Shown here piece by piece: positions 17,084 through 25,181 of a stretch of DNA of 64,000 nucleotides (position 1 is the stretch's first letter; every line of letters begins with the position of its first letter). The notes below the pieces were generated by a model. It was given only the letters and a program-made list of their open reading frames with translations, made no database searches and was not told the DNA's origin. The translations under genes were made by a program, and so were the position numbers. Source of the DNA: Sporichthyaceae bacterium (GTDB lineage Bacteria > Actinomycetota > Actinomycetes > Sporichthyales > Sporichthyaceae). The stretch covers positions 24,001 through 88,000 of the forward strand of contig DATASX010000016.1 in assembly GCA_036269075.1 (NCBI GenBank), read 5' to 3'.

Positions 17084-18331
17084 TCAGCCTTGGGCGCAGT
17101 TGCTGGGCGCCGGGACGCCGTTGAAGCGGGCGGCGATCCAGTCCAGGGCGTCGAACGAGCCGGACCCAGCCACCCACAGGTGCTCGCCCGGGTACTCGTG
17201 GTAGTCCACGGCCAACCCATGCCGGCAGTAGTCGGCCACCAGGTTGTGGACGTCGGCCAGCGGGAGCAGTTCGTCGTTGGTCGCCTCGTAGATGTGCATC
17301 GGCTCGGCCGGGATGCGGCGGCCCAGGTTGTTGGCGTCCAGGACGGCGCGCACCCGCGGCAGGGCCAGCGGGTCGGGAACCTTCGAGTAGTCGGCGAGCT
17401 TCTTGAAGGAGTACTGGGCGGCGAACTGCTCGACGCACTCACTCGCCACGGCCGCGGCGGCCTGCCTACCGGCGTCGGTGAGGATCTGATCCAGCTTCAG
17501 CTGCGGGTAGGCCCGGTTCAGGCCGACCGCAGCGGCCAGGAGCAGCCCGGACCCGTAAGTGCCGTCGAGCATGCGGGCGGTGTGCTCGAGGTTGGCCGGC
17601 ACCCCGCCGGCCGCCGTGCCGACCAGGTTGACGTCGGGGGCGTAGCTCTTCGCCAACTCAGCCGCCCAGGTCGAGGCCAGGCCGCCCTCGGAGTAGCCCC
17701 AGATCGCCGTCTTGGCCTTCGGGCTCAGCCCGAGGTCGGGCAGGTGCAGCGCGGCCCGCGCCCCGTCAAGAACGGCATGGCCCGTGGTCGGACCGGAGGC
17801 GTAGGTGTGCGGGCCCGGGGTGCCCAGGCCCTCGTAGTCGGTCACCATCACCGCGTACCCGCGGGCGATGGCCGAAGCCATCAGCGGCTCCTCCGGGTCC
17901 ATGCCCAGCCGCAGCAGGTAGGAGGGCGCGCAGGTCGGGCCGAGTCCGTGGGTGCCGATGTTGTAGACGACCAGCGGCCGGTCGACGTCCGCGCGGCCGT
18001 CCTGCAGGACCCCGACGGTCCCCGACACGGCGTCCGGCCGGCCCTGAGTGTCGGTCGAGCGGTAGAGCACTTGGTAGGTGCGCACCGGCATCGGCAGGCC
18101 GAGCCCGCGGACGACGACCGGGCGCGAGCGCAGGATCGTGCCGGGCGCGACGTCCGGGATCGGGCTCGGCGGGGTGTAGAACGCGTCGTCGCTGGGCGAG
18201 ACGGGATAGCCGGAGCCGTCCGGGTAGTTGGTCGGGCCGGCGGCTGAGGCTGCCGGGACACCGAGCGCGACCACGAGGGTCGCGGCGACGGAGGTTGCCA
18301 GGAATCGGCGAAGAGTCGTGATTGTCCCCAT
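17084..18331 (-). CDS. Secreted lipase (LIP family alpha/beta hydrolase)
   Basis: A 415-aa exported hydrolase of the secretory lipase family. The start MGTITTLRRF gives a Sec signal peptide (positive N-end, hydrophobic core, PAASA cleavage site near residue 30). An ATG at 18367 would add residues encoded by the operator-like palindrome and is less likely. The nucleophile serine lies in GYSEGG; an acidic residue in ATNDELLP and a histidine in GEHLWVAG complete a likely triad. It likely releases fatty acids from lipids outside the cell, fitting the neighbouring beta-oxidation and desaturase genes. Confidence 0.87.
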   Translation of the reverse strand: MGTITTLRRFLATSVAATLVVALGVPAASAAGPTNYPDGSGYPVSPSDDAFYTPPSPIPDVAPGTILRSRPVVVRGLGLPMPVRTYQVLYRSTDTQGRPDAVSGTVGVLQDGRADVDRPLVVYNIGTHGLGPTCAPSYLLRLGMDPEEPLMASAIARGYAVMVTDYEGLGTPGPHTYASGPTTGHAVLDGARAALHLPDLGLSPKAKTAIWGYSEGGLASTWAAELAKSYAPDVNLVGTAAGGVPANLEHTARMLDGTYGSGLLLAAAVGLNRAYPQLKLDQILTDAGRQAAAAVASECVEQFAAQYSFKKLADYSKVPDPLALPRVRAVLDANNLGRRIPAEPMHIYEATNDELLPLADVHNLVADYCRHGLAVDYHEYPGEHLWVAGSGSFDALDWIAARFNGVPAPSNCAQG

Positions 18332-18342
18332 ACCCGACAGCA

Positions 18343-18359
18343 TCTTACCGCCGGTAAGA
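18343..18359. promoter_or_regulatory. Candidate TetR-type operator upstream of the lipase
   Basis: TCTTACC-GCC-GGTAAGA is a perfect 7+7 palindrome 12 bases before the lipase ATG (18331). Palindromes of TTACC/GGTAA type are common TetR operators in actinobacterial lipid genes. The regulator is not in this window. Confidence 0.55.
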
Positions 18360-18521
18360 AACGTCAAGCATTTGCTGTCGTCGACCGTAAACCACGCCTG
18401 TCGGCGGTTATTTCGGCCGACAGGCGGGGACGAAGGTCGACGACTGCAAGGCCGGTAGGGCGGTAGGGCTCAAGGCGGTACGGCACAGGGCGGAGGGCGC
18501 GTTCCGACCGGCGGAGGCGCC

Positions 18522-19460
18522 TCAGGCGCGCGCGGCGATGCGGGCGGCGCGGGCGTCGCGGCGCTCGGCGAAGCGGGTCGCCGAGGAGTCGAGCTCGGCG
18601 AGGATCGCGTCCAGCTCATCGCGGGCCCTCTCGCCCTCGGGGCCGAACGACCGCTCCCAGACGTTCCAGAAGCGCAGGACCGGGAGCAGGACGTTGTCGC
18701 GGTGCTGCCGGATGTCGTAGATCCCGGCCAGCGCGATCTCCAGGGCCTTGCGCTGGAAGCCGGGCAGGTCGTAGCCGGGCATCTGGAACTTGCGCACGAC
18801 GTCGGTGATGGCGCGCATCGTGCTGTCCGGTGCGATCTCCAGCGACGCCTCGAGCAGCCGTCGGTAGAAGACCATGTGCAGGTTCTCGTCGGTCGCGATG
18901 CGGGAAAACAGCGCCTCGCCGATCGGGTCGCCGGTGGCCTTGCCGACGTTGCGGTGCGAGACCCGGGTGGCCAGCTCCTGGAAGGACACATAGGCGACCG
19001 AGGCGATCGCGTCGCCCGGGTTGTCGTTGGTGAAGCCGTCGGACATGTGGACCATGCGCTCGCGCTCCAGCGCGACGGGGTCGCAGGCACGAGTCACCAG
19101 CAGATAGTCGCGGATCGCCTGTCCGTGCCGACCCTCCTCCGCGGTCCACCGATGCACCCAGGCGCCCCAGGCGCGGTCGCGACCGAACAGCGTGGCGATC
19201 TCGAAGTGGTAGCTGGGGAGGTTGTCCTCGGTCAGCAGGTTGACAGCCAGCGCGGTGGCCACCGCGGGGTCGACCTTCGACTGCTCGCGGTTCCAGGCCT
19301 CGCCGCCCAGCGGGCCGTCGTAGGTGCGACCTTCGCCCCACGGGATGTACTCGTGCGGCATCCACTCCTTGGCCTGGGCCAGGTGACGTGCCAGCTCGGC
19401 CTCCACCACCGACTCGAGCTCGGTGAGGATCTCGATCTGCGTGAGTTCTGTCGTGGTCAC
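18522..19460 (-). CDS. Acyl-ACP desaturase (DesA-type)
   Basis: A 312-aa soluble di-iron desaturase that introduces a double bond into acyl-ACP. Iron ligands are visible as WTAEEGRHGQAIRDY (about residue 111-125) and ATDENLHMVFY. The N-terminus MTTTELTQIEILTELESVVE and length fit the stearoyl-ACP desaturase family of actinobacteria. It is transcribed away from a 270-base upstream region containing a direct repeat that could be an operator. Confidence 0.92.
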   Translation of the reverse strand: MTTTELTQIEILTELESVVEAELARHLAQAKEWMPHEYIPWGEGRTYDGPLGGEAWNREQSKVDPAVATALAVNLLTEDNLPSYHFEIATLFGRDRAWGAWVHRWTAEEGRHGQAIRDYLLVTRACDPVALERERMVHMSDGFTNDNPGDAIASVAYVSFQELATRVSHRNVGKATGDPIGEALFSRIATDENLHMVFYRRLLEASLEIAPDSTMRAITDVVRKFQMPGYDLPGFQRKALEIALAGIYDIRQHRDNVLLPVLRFWNVWERSFGPEGERARDELDAILAELDSSATRFAERRDARAARIAARA

Positions 19461-19543
19461 GACGCTCCCTGATTGCCGTTCTGCTTGCCGTTGTGCCCGG
19501 GCCGCCGGCGTCCGACCTGCCCGACACTGCGTGCTCTGCCAAC

Positions 19544-19568
19544 TAGGTTACGCAACCGTAGGTTACGC
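19544..19568. promoter_or_regulatory. Direct repeat TAGGTTACGC upstream of the desaturase
   Basis: TAGGTTACGC occurs at 19544-19553 and again at 19559-19568, a 15-bp period. On the minus strand this reads GCGTAACCTA twice, 84 to 108 bases upstream of the desaturase start. This is a likely binding site or overlapping promoter element for the desaturase; the factor is unknown. Confidence 0.5.
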
Positions 19569-19785
19569 GGGAACCGGTGGCCGGGTGAAGCTCCTCACCC
19601 GCCGAGCGCCAAGCGGCGCGACGGCATTACCGAAGGCTGCGAATACTGAACTGGATGGCGCTGCGTCCCCACCCGTGCACACACCGCGACGAAATTGAGC
19701 GAACGTCTCATGCGGCTGGAAAACCTGGTAAATGAACGTCAGCGAGGCGGGTGCAAATCGGTCGTTTGACGGGACGATCTCACCC

Positions 19786-19965
19786 ATGCGAACTGAGCCG
19801 AGCCGCGCGGGCGGCACCTCGGTGGCCACGATCGAGGTCCTCGGCGCCGACAGGCGACTGAATCGGTCCTCCGTTCTGCTTGCGGGCATTGCAGTGCTGT
19901 GCGCGATCGCCACCATCACCTTCGGAATCTGGATGGCCGGGTACACACAAAGCCTGTACCACTGA
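19786..19965 (+). CDS. Small single-pass membrane protein, hypothetical
   Basis: A 59-aa ORF starting MRTEPSRAGGTSVATIEV with one hydrophobic segment (SVLLAGIAVLCAIATITFGI) and a short tail ending AGYTQSLYH. A longer start at ATG 19732 is possible; the nearer start is preceded by GGGACG. No family recognised. It is convergent with the Mce-associated gene. A 16-bp tandem duplication covers its stop codon. Confidence 0.45.
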   Translation: MRTEPSRAGGTSVATIEVLGADRRLNRSSVLLAGIAVLCAIATITFGIWMAGYTQSLYH

Positions 19966-19983
19966 GCGCCTGTACCACTGAGC
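19952..19983. repeat. 16-bp perfect tandem duplication over a stop codon
   Basis: The unit GCCTGTACCACTGAGC is repeated exactly at 19952-19967 and 19968-19983. The first copy contains the stop of the small membrane protein; the second repeats it just downstream. Likely a recent slippage event. Confidence 0.85.
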
Positions 19984-19996
19984 GCCGGGCCTGCGG

Positions 19997-20635
19997 TCAG
20001 AGCAGGTCGAGGGAACTGATCAACCATTTCCCATTGTGTTTCTCCAGCCCCATCTTCATCCGACTTCGGTCGACGCGTGGGGCAGTGGAATTCGTGTTCG
20101 TGACTGTTTGATCTACGAACAACAACACCGTTGCATGACTTGTGTCGCTGGCGACAACAGCAGTCTCAAGAACCTTCCCGGATGCCGTCGCCTTGAACTT
20201 CGCGATCAGGTCGCGCAGGGAGGCACTGGCCGCGGTGTACTCGGAGCGGAAGGACCCGGTCGACTCGTCGAGCACCTTCTGGAACTCCGCGTCGAGGTGC
20301 GAGAAGTCGTAGGTGGTCAGGTCGACCGCGTAGTTGGTCGCGGTGACGATCGCCTGCCGGCGCGCGTCGTCGTCCGCGTGCTCGTCACGTAGCCGCAACG
20401 TTTGCAGGACGGTAAGCACGACCGCCGCCACTCCGACGGCCGCCGCCGCCGGCACCACCAGCCGACGCCAGGGCACCCGGCGACCCGGCTTGGCCGGCTC
20501 CGCCGCCGACGGCGTGGGCTCGGCCGGCGGGGCCGGGCTCGATGCGTGCGGGGCCTCGGCAGCCGGGCTCGCCTCCGGTCCGGCCGGGGACTGGTGCGGG
20601 ACCGCCGGACCGCCACCGGAATTCGACTCGCTCAC
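19997..20635 (-). CDS. Mce-associated membrane protein
   Basis: A 212-aa protein of the Mce-associated type found at the 3' end of mce operons, thought to stabilise or assist Mce complexes. It has a Pro/Ala/Glu-rich cytoplasmic N-terminus (about 1-55), one membrane segment (VVPAAAAVGVAAVVLTVL) and an exported Mas-type domain ending GKWLISSLDLL. The start GTG 20635 (MSESNSGGG) is preferred because the upstream 26-residue ORF stops there with a GTGA overlap; ATG 20650 is the alternative. It is the last gene of the mce operon. Confidence 0.85.
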   Translation of the reverse strand: MSESNSGGGPAVPHQSPAGPEASPAAEAPHASSPAPPAEPTPSAAEPAKPGRRVPWRRLVVPAAAAVGVAAVVLTVLQTLRLRDEHADDDARRQAIVTATNYAVDLTTYDFSHLDAEFQKVLDESTGSFRSEYTAASASLRDLIAKFKATASGKVLETAVVASDTSHATVLLFVDQTVTNTNSTAPRVDRSRMKMGLEKHNGKWLISSLDLL

Positions 20636-20712
20636 CGGCGGACCGTCCATTCCCGGTGCGGGTCGAAGGTGGCCGTCACTGTGACATCGGTTCGCTCGCT
20701 GCGCTCGTTCAT
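20632..20712 (-). CDS. 26-residue bridge ORF before the Mce-associated gene
   Basis: ATG 20712 opens a frame starting MNERSERTDVTVTATF and ending REWTVRR; TGA 20634-20632 overlaps GTG 20635 of the Mce-associated gene (GTGA). It has AAGGAGG immediately upstream. Exactly 26 codons plus stop, as in the mceA-mceB and mceD-mceE gaps, although the downstream sequence differs. The conserved part is the first 7-8 codons (GAGCGCAGCGAGCGAACC). Confidence 0.55.
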   Translation of the reverse strand: MNERSERTDVTVTATFDPHREWTVRR

Positions 20713-20715
20713 GCG

Positions 20716-20730
20716 CCTCCTTGGGGGAGG
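20716..20730 (-). promoter_or_regulatory. Hairpin sequestering the bridge-ORF ribosome site
   Basis: On the minus strand CCTCC-CCCAA-GGAGG forms a 5-bp stem that would mask the Shine-Dalgarno GGAGG of the bridge ORF at 20712. Just upstream is an 8-codon ORF (GTG 20776 to TGA 20750) whose start overlaps the mceF stop (GTGA). Ribosomes finishing that ORF could open the hairpin; this is inference. Confidence 0.4.
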
Positions 20731-20772
20731 ATTCTGCCTCGCCCGCGCCTCAACCGCGCAACGCCGCTCGCG

Positions 20773-22047
20773 TCACTGGCGCAGCAACGCCAGCAGCAGC
20801 GCCAGCACGGCGGCCTCGGTGCCGGCGCCGCGGACGGTGGCCAGGTTCAGTCGTGAGCCGTTCGGCAGCGCCACCATGTCGGTGCTCGGGTCGTAGGAAG
20901 CCACGGCGGTCGAGCCGGTGACGTCCGGGCCCAGGTTCGCCCCGGGGCCGGACGGCGAGGGCCGCGGCGCGTTCTGGGCCCCGCGCGCCGCCACGCCAGG
21001 GGTGGTCTTGTCGGTGCACACCCGGTTCAGGTCCGCCGGGTGCCGGGTGGCGTCCACCGGGGTGCGCCGCGGCGTCCCGTAGTTGCAGGTCGGGTTTCCG
21101 GTCAGGTGCAACTCCGTCATGAAGTTGCCGTCCTTGACGGTGGTCCGCAGCCCCGCGGTGGCCTGCGGGAACGCGATCAGCAGCGCGTTGAGCGCGGGGA
21201 TCCGGGCCGCGATCAGGCTGCCCGGGGTGACCAGGTTGCCCAGCAGCGTGGAGATCGGGTTGGTCAACTGGGTGACGAAGCTGTCGAGGTCGCCGACGAA
21301 GCCGGGGCCCGAGGCCAGCAGCTTGTCGATCGTTGGGTCGGTGGCCGCCAGCTGCTCGGTCAGCCCGCGCAGTGCCGTGTTGAACTTCGCGAACTCCCCC
21401 GACAGGTCGTTGCCGGTGTCCACATCGGTCTTGCCGTTGTTCAGCACGTTGTTCAGCGACGGCAGGTCCTGCTGGGCCGCGGCCAGGATCTTGTCGGAGT
21501 TCTCGATGATCCCGGCCATCGCCGGCCCGGTCCCGCTCAGCGCCGTCGCCAGTTCGCTGACCACGGTGTTCAGATCAGCGGTGTCGAACTGGTCGAGCAG
21601 GCGCGACACGTCGCGGATCACGACCGGGACCGTGAGCGGGACGCTCGTGCGGTCCTGGGTGATCACGCTGCCGTCGTGCAGCATCGGCCCGGTGGCCACC
21701 CGCGGTCGCAGGTCGACGAACTGCTCACCGGCCGGTGAAAGGTCGGCGACCACCGCGTCGAGGTCGGCCGGGATCTTCGTGCCCTCGTCGATCCGCAGCG
21801 CCGCGACGACACCGTTGGGCACCAGCTTCAGCGAGGTGACCTGCCCGACGAGCTTGCCGCGGTAGGTGACCTCCGAACGCGGGTACAGGCCGCCGGAGGT
21901 GCCCAGCTGCATGCTCACGCCGAACGGGTGCCGGGCCAGTTGCAGGCGCAGGATGTTGAAGCCGACGTGGTAGACGCCGACGACCAGCACCAGCGCGACG
22001 GCCAGGTTCGCCAGTAGGTTCCCGCGCCGACGCAGGAAGGTCATCAT
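20773..22047 (-). CDS. mceF: Mce family protein MceF
   Basis: The last of six MCE-domain proteins forming the periplasmic lipid shuttle of the Mce transporter. 424 aa: N-terminal membrane anchor (NLLANLAVALVLVVGVYHVG), MCE/MlaD domain at about 40-115 with YPRSEVTYRGKLVGQV, helical region, and a Pro/Ser/Ala-rich tail. ATG 22047 overlaps the mceE stop (22044) by 4 bases. The stop overlaps an 8-codon ORF leading to the Mce-associated gene. Confidence 0.92.
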   Translation of the reverse strand: MMTFLRRRGNLLANLAVALVLVVGVYHVGFNILRLQLARHPFGVSMQLGTSGGLYPRSEVTYRGKLVGQVTSLKLVPNGVVAALRIDEGTKIPADLDAVVADLSPAGEQFVDLRPRVATGPMLHDGSVITQDRTSVPLTVPVVIRDVSRLLDQFDTADLNTVVSELATALSGTGPAMAGIIENSDKILAAAQQDLPSLNNVLNNGKTDVDTGNDLSGEFAKFNTALRGLTEQLAATDPTIDKLLASGPGFVGDLDSFVTQLTNPISTLLGNLVTPGSLIAARIPALNALLIAFPQATAGLRTTVKDGNFMTELHLTGNPTCNYGTPRRTPVDATRHPADLNRVCTDKTTPGVAARGAQNAPRPSPSGPGANLGPDVTGSTAVASYDPSTDMVALPNGSRLNLATVRGAGTEAAVLALLLALLRQ

Positions 22048-23048
22048 CGCCGCCCCCGCATCATCTGATGCAGGCTCAGATCCGGCCCGGCGGTGCCGAC
22101 GCCGATCGCGGACGGCGAGAACTGGGCGTCGCCGGACAGGTAGTCGCCGGGCGTGGCCTTGTCGAAGAATTTCCCGAACGTCACCAGCTGGCTCAACGTC
22201 GGGCCGATGTCCTTCGAGACCGAGATCAGCGCGTCCAGGACCGGTTGGGCGGACTTGAGCGCGGAGATGATGTCGGCGCTGGTGGCCTTGACCACCCGGT
22301 CGCCGACCTTGCCGAGTTGGGCCAGCTGGGACAACAGCTTGCTGAACTTGTCGGTCTGGTCGGCCAGCAGCTTGGCCGCGGGCGCGGCGTCGCGCAACGC
22401 CGCGTCCAGGGTCGCCTTCCGGTTGACCAGCGTGCCGGCCAGGCTGTCGAGGGCTACCAGCGTCTTGTCGATGTCGGCGCTGCGCGAGTCCAAGGCGCTC
22501 AACGTGTCGTTCAGCGACTTCAACAGCGCACGCGGGTCGCCGTGGTCGCCCTGGATCACCTTCTGCAGTTCGACCGCGATCGTCCGCAGTTGGCCCAGGC
22601 CACCTCCGGTGATCAGCACCGAGGCCGCCGCGAGCATGTCCTCGACGCTGGCAGCAGTGTTGGTCGCCGCGGTCGCGAGCACCGCGCCGTCGGTGAGCTG
22701 GTGCGGACCCTTGCCCGGGTCGATGTCGACGAAACCCTCACCCAGCGGGGTGGTCAGGCGCAGCTGGGCGGTGGCCGCATCGGTGATCACGACCTTGCGC
22801 GGGATCCGCATCCGCACGTCGGCGACGAAGTTGTGGGTGCTGATGTTCTCCACCCGACCGACCTCGACGCCCCCGACCCGGACGTGCGCGCCGTCGGGCA
22901 GGTTCAGCGCGTCGGCGAACTGGGCGGTGATCTCGTAGGTGTCGCCGGAGACTCCTCCGCCGGGCCGAGGCAGGTCGAATATGGTCGGCCCGCACCCGGC
23001 CAAGGTGGTCAGCGCCACTCCGCCGGCCAGCAGGCCTGCCCGGTTCAT
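22044..23048 (-). CDS. mceE: Mce family lipoprotein MceE
   Basis: 334-aa MCE-domain lipoprotein: the signal peptide ends with the lipobox TLAGCG (cysteine near residue 19), matching the usual lipoprotein at the fifth Mce position. The MCE domain contains LPDGAHVRVGGVEVGRVENI. It starts at ATG 23048, which overlaps the stop of a 26-residue bridge ORF; AAGG lies 9 bases upstream. It ends overlapping mceF. Confidence 0.93.
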   Translation of the reverse strand: MNRAGLLAGGVALTTLAGCGPTIFDLPRPGGGVSGDTYEITAQFADALNLPDGAHVRVGGVEVGRVENISTHNFVADVRMRIPRKVVITDAATAQLRLTTPLGEGFVDIDPGKGPHQLTDGAVLATAATNTAASVEDMLAAASVLITGGGLGQLRTIAVELQKVIQGDHGDPRALLKSLNDTLSALDSRSADIDKTLVALDSLAGTLVNRKATLDAALRDAAPAAKLLADQTDKFSKLLSQLAQLGKVGDRVVKATSADIISALKSAQPVLDALISVSKDIGPTLSQLVTFGKFFDKATPGDYLSGDAQFSPSAIGVGTAGPDLSLHQMMRGRR

Positions 23049-23125
23049 CGGTGCGCCTTCGTTGGCAGGTGACCGGTCGGCATCAGCTGAGACTGTGACA
23101 TGGATTCACTCGCAAGCTCGCTCAT
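23045..23125 (-). CDS. 26-residue bridge ORF between mceD and mceE
   Basis: ATG 23125 overlaps the mceD stop (ATGA); the frame starts MSELASESMSQSQLM and ends LPTKAHR; its TGA (23047-23045) overlaps the mceE ATG (ATGA). The first 27 bases are nearly the same as the bridge ORF at 16011. It fills the whole mceD-mceE gap and keeps translation continuous. Confidence 0.55.
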   Translation of the reverse strand: MSELASESMSQSQLMPTGHLPTKAHR

Positions 23126-24177
23126 CGGTGCGGCCAGGACGCGGAGAACGACCCGATCGGCTTGCCCGCGTTGGCGCACAGGAACGGCCCGAAGCTGTCG
23201 CAGAACTGCTGCGCCACCACGGGGTTGAGGATGTTGGCCGCGGCCGAGGCATTCGCCCGCATCCGATGGTCGGCCGGGTTGATCGCCTGCGCCAGGTTCT
23301 GGAACGTCAACGGCAGCACGTCGAGCGCCTCGGTCAACGCGCCCTTGTGCGCGTTGATCACCGAGAGCACGTTGCTCAGGTCGCCGACGGTGGTGCCGAA
23401 CGCGGCCTGATTGCTCTTCACGAACGACGAAACCTCACCGAGCGCAGTGGCCAGCGCGGAGACGGTGTCGTTGAGGTTCTTGCCGTTGTCGGAGAGCAGC
23501 TGGGTTGCGGCGGTGACGTTCTTGGCGAACTGACGGACCGTCGTATCGTTCTGGGCGAAGGCTGCGGTGAGCCCGTCCAGACTGTGGATCAGCCCGGAGA
23601 TGTTCACGCTGTTCTCGGCCAACGTGCCCAACGCGGCCGAGAGGCCCTGGATGCTCTGGTGGATCGCGGAGCCGTTGCCCTTGAGGTTGGTGGCGCCCAC
23701 GTGCAGCGCGTCGCGGATCGCGGCAACCGTCGCCTGGTCGCCGTTCAGGCTGTTCGACAACGTGTCCAGCGAGCGCACGATCCGGTCGAACTCGACCGGG
23801 GTCCGGGTACGGGCCAGCGGGATCTCGGTGCCCGAGGTCAGGGTCGGCCCGGAGGTCCAGGCCGGGGTCAGTTCCACGTACCGGTCGGTGATGACGCTGG
23901 GCGGGATGATCAGCGCCTGCGCGCCGGCCGGGATCTTGAAGTCGCTCGGGACGCTCATCCGGACCAGCACCGAGGTGCCCTGCGGCTTGACGTCGGTGAC
24001 CCGGCCGATCGGCACGCCGAGCACATCGACCCGGTTGCCCGGGAACAGACCGACGGACTCGGTGAACCGGGCCGAGATCGTCATGGTGTCCGAGACGAAC
24101 GGCAGGCACGCGGTCGTGCCCAGGCACAGTCCGGCCACGGTCAGGGCGCTCGCGGCAACCCGCTGACGGCGCGTCAT
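23122..24177 (-). CDS. mceD: Mce family protein MceD
   Basis: 351-aa MCE protein with an N-terminal hydrophobic segment (VAASALTVAGLCLGTTACL) whose end resembles a lipobox, although MceE carries the clearer lipoprotein signal. The MCE domain includes LFPGNRVDVLGVPIGRVTDV. ATG 24177 (MTRRQRVAAS) is chosen over 24201 because it overlaps the mceC stop (ATGA). It ends overlapping the bridge ORF to mceE. Confidence 0.9.
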   Translation of the reverse strand: MTRRQRVAASALTVAGLCLGTTACLPFVSDTMTISARFTESVGLFPGNRVDVLGVPIGRVTDVKPQGTSVLVRMSVPSDFKIPAGAQALIIPPSVITDRYVELTPAWTSGPTLTSGTEIPLARTRTPVEFDRIVRSLDTLSNSLNGDQATVAAIRDALHVGATNLKGNGSAIHQSIQGLSAALGTLAENSVNISGLIHSLDGLTAAFAQNDTTVRQFAKNVTAATQLLSDNGKNLNDTVSALATALGEVSSFVKSNQAAFGTTVGDLSNVLSVINAHKGALTEALDVLPLTFQNLAQAINPADHRMRANASAAANILNPVVAQQFCDSFGPFLCANAGKPIGSFSASWPHR

Positions 24178-25181
24178 TTCTTGCCCGCATTCGGGACGCA
24201 CTTCTGCTGCGGCCCGCAGAGCATGGAGTCCGGGAAGATCGCGTCCGGGCCGTTGATGTCGAGGTAGGGCCCGTTACCTGCGCTGTTGGCGAAGTAGCGG
24301 CCGGCCGGGCCGAGCAGGATCCCGATCTGGTTCAGCGCCGCGTCGTTGTTCTTCAGCACCTCCAGGACCACGTTCAGGTGGGCGAGCATCGGCCCGATCG
24401 TCGCCTTGTTGTCCCGCACCAGGCCGGTCAGTTGCACGGCCAGGTCGCGGGATTCGGTCAACAGCGCGGTGATCGCGGCCCGGCGCTTGGCGACCGCGTC
24501 GAGGATCAGGCTGGCCTGCTTCATCAGGTCGACGAGGGTGTCGCGGTTGAGGTTGAGGTTTGCCGTGACCGCGTCGGCGTCCTTGATCAGTGTGTCCAGT
24601 TCGCCGCGCCGCTTGACCACGACATCGGACAGGCGGGCGATGTTCGCGAAGGCCTGACCGGTCAGCGCCGGGGTGTTGCGGAAGTCGTCGGCGAGCACCT
24701 TCAACGCGGCCTGCAGTTTCGCGCCGTCCAACTTCTCCAGCGCGGTGCCGCCGGCCGCGACGATGTCCTGGACCTCGAACGGCACGGTCGTGTTGGCCAA
24801 CGGGATCGTGTGCTTGGGCAGGGTGCCGGTACCGGCCGGGCTCAACGACAGGAAGTGGTTGCCCAGCAGGGTGGCGACCTTCACCTCGGCGGTCGTGGCG
24901 CTGCCCAGGTGCACGTTCTTGTCGATTCGGAGGTCGGCCAGCACGATCGCCCGGGTCACCCGCAGGTCGGAGACCTTGCCGACCGGGACCCCGGCGACCC
25001 GGACCTCGTCGCCGGTGGTCAGGCCGCCGGCCTCGGGCAGTTCGGCGTGGTAGGTCGATTTGCCCAGCGCGAATCCGGAGGGCACGAACAGCGCTGCGAC
25101 CATCGCGACCACGATCGCGACCGTGATCGCCCCGATGGACCGAGCGCTGAGCGAGGCCAGGAACCTACGCACTCTCGTCAC
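24174..25181 (-). CDS. mceC: Mce family protein MceC
   Basis: 335-aa MCE protein: N-terminal anchor (SIGAITVAIVVAMVAALFVP), MCE domain with LTTGDEVRVAGVPVGKVSDL, long helical C-terminal part ending with a cysteine-bearing tail (DSMLCGPQQKCVPNAGKK). GTG 25181 overlaps the mceB stop (GTGA); a GTG two codons upstream (25187) is also possible. Confidence 0.9.
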   Translation of the reverse strand: MTRVRRFLASLSARSIGAITVAIVVAMVAALFVPSGFALGKSTYHAELPEAGGLTTGDEVRVAGVPVGKVSDLRVTRAIVLADLRIDKNVHLGSATTAEVKVATLLGNHFLSLSPAGTGTLPKHTIPLANTTVPFEVQDIVAAGGTALEKLDGAKLQAALKVLADDFRNTPALTGQAFANIARLSDVVVKRRGELDTLIKDADAVTANLNLNRDTLVDLMKQASLILDAVAKRRAAITALLTESRDLAVQLTGLVRDNKATIGPMLAHLNVVLEVLKNNDAALNQIGILLGPAGRYFANSAGNGPYLDINGPDAIFPDSMLCGPQQKCVPNAGKK

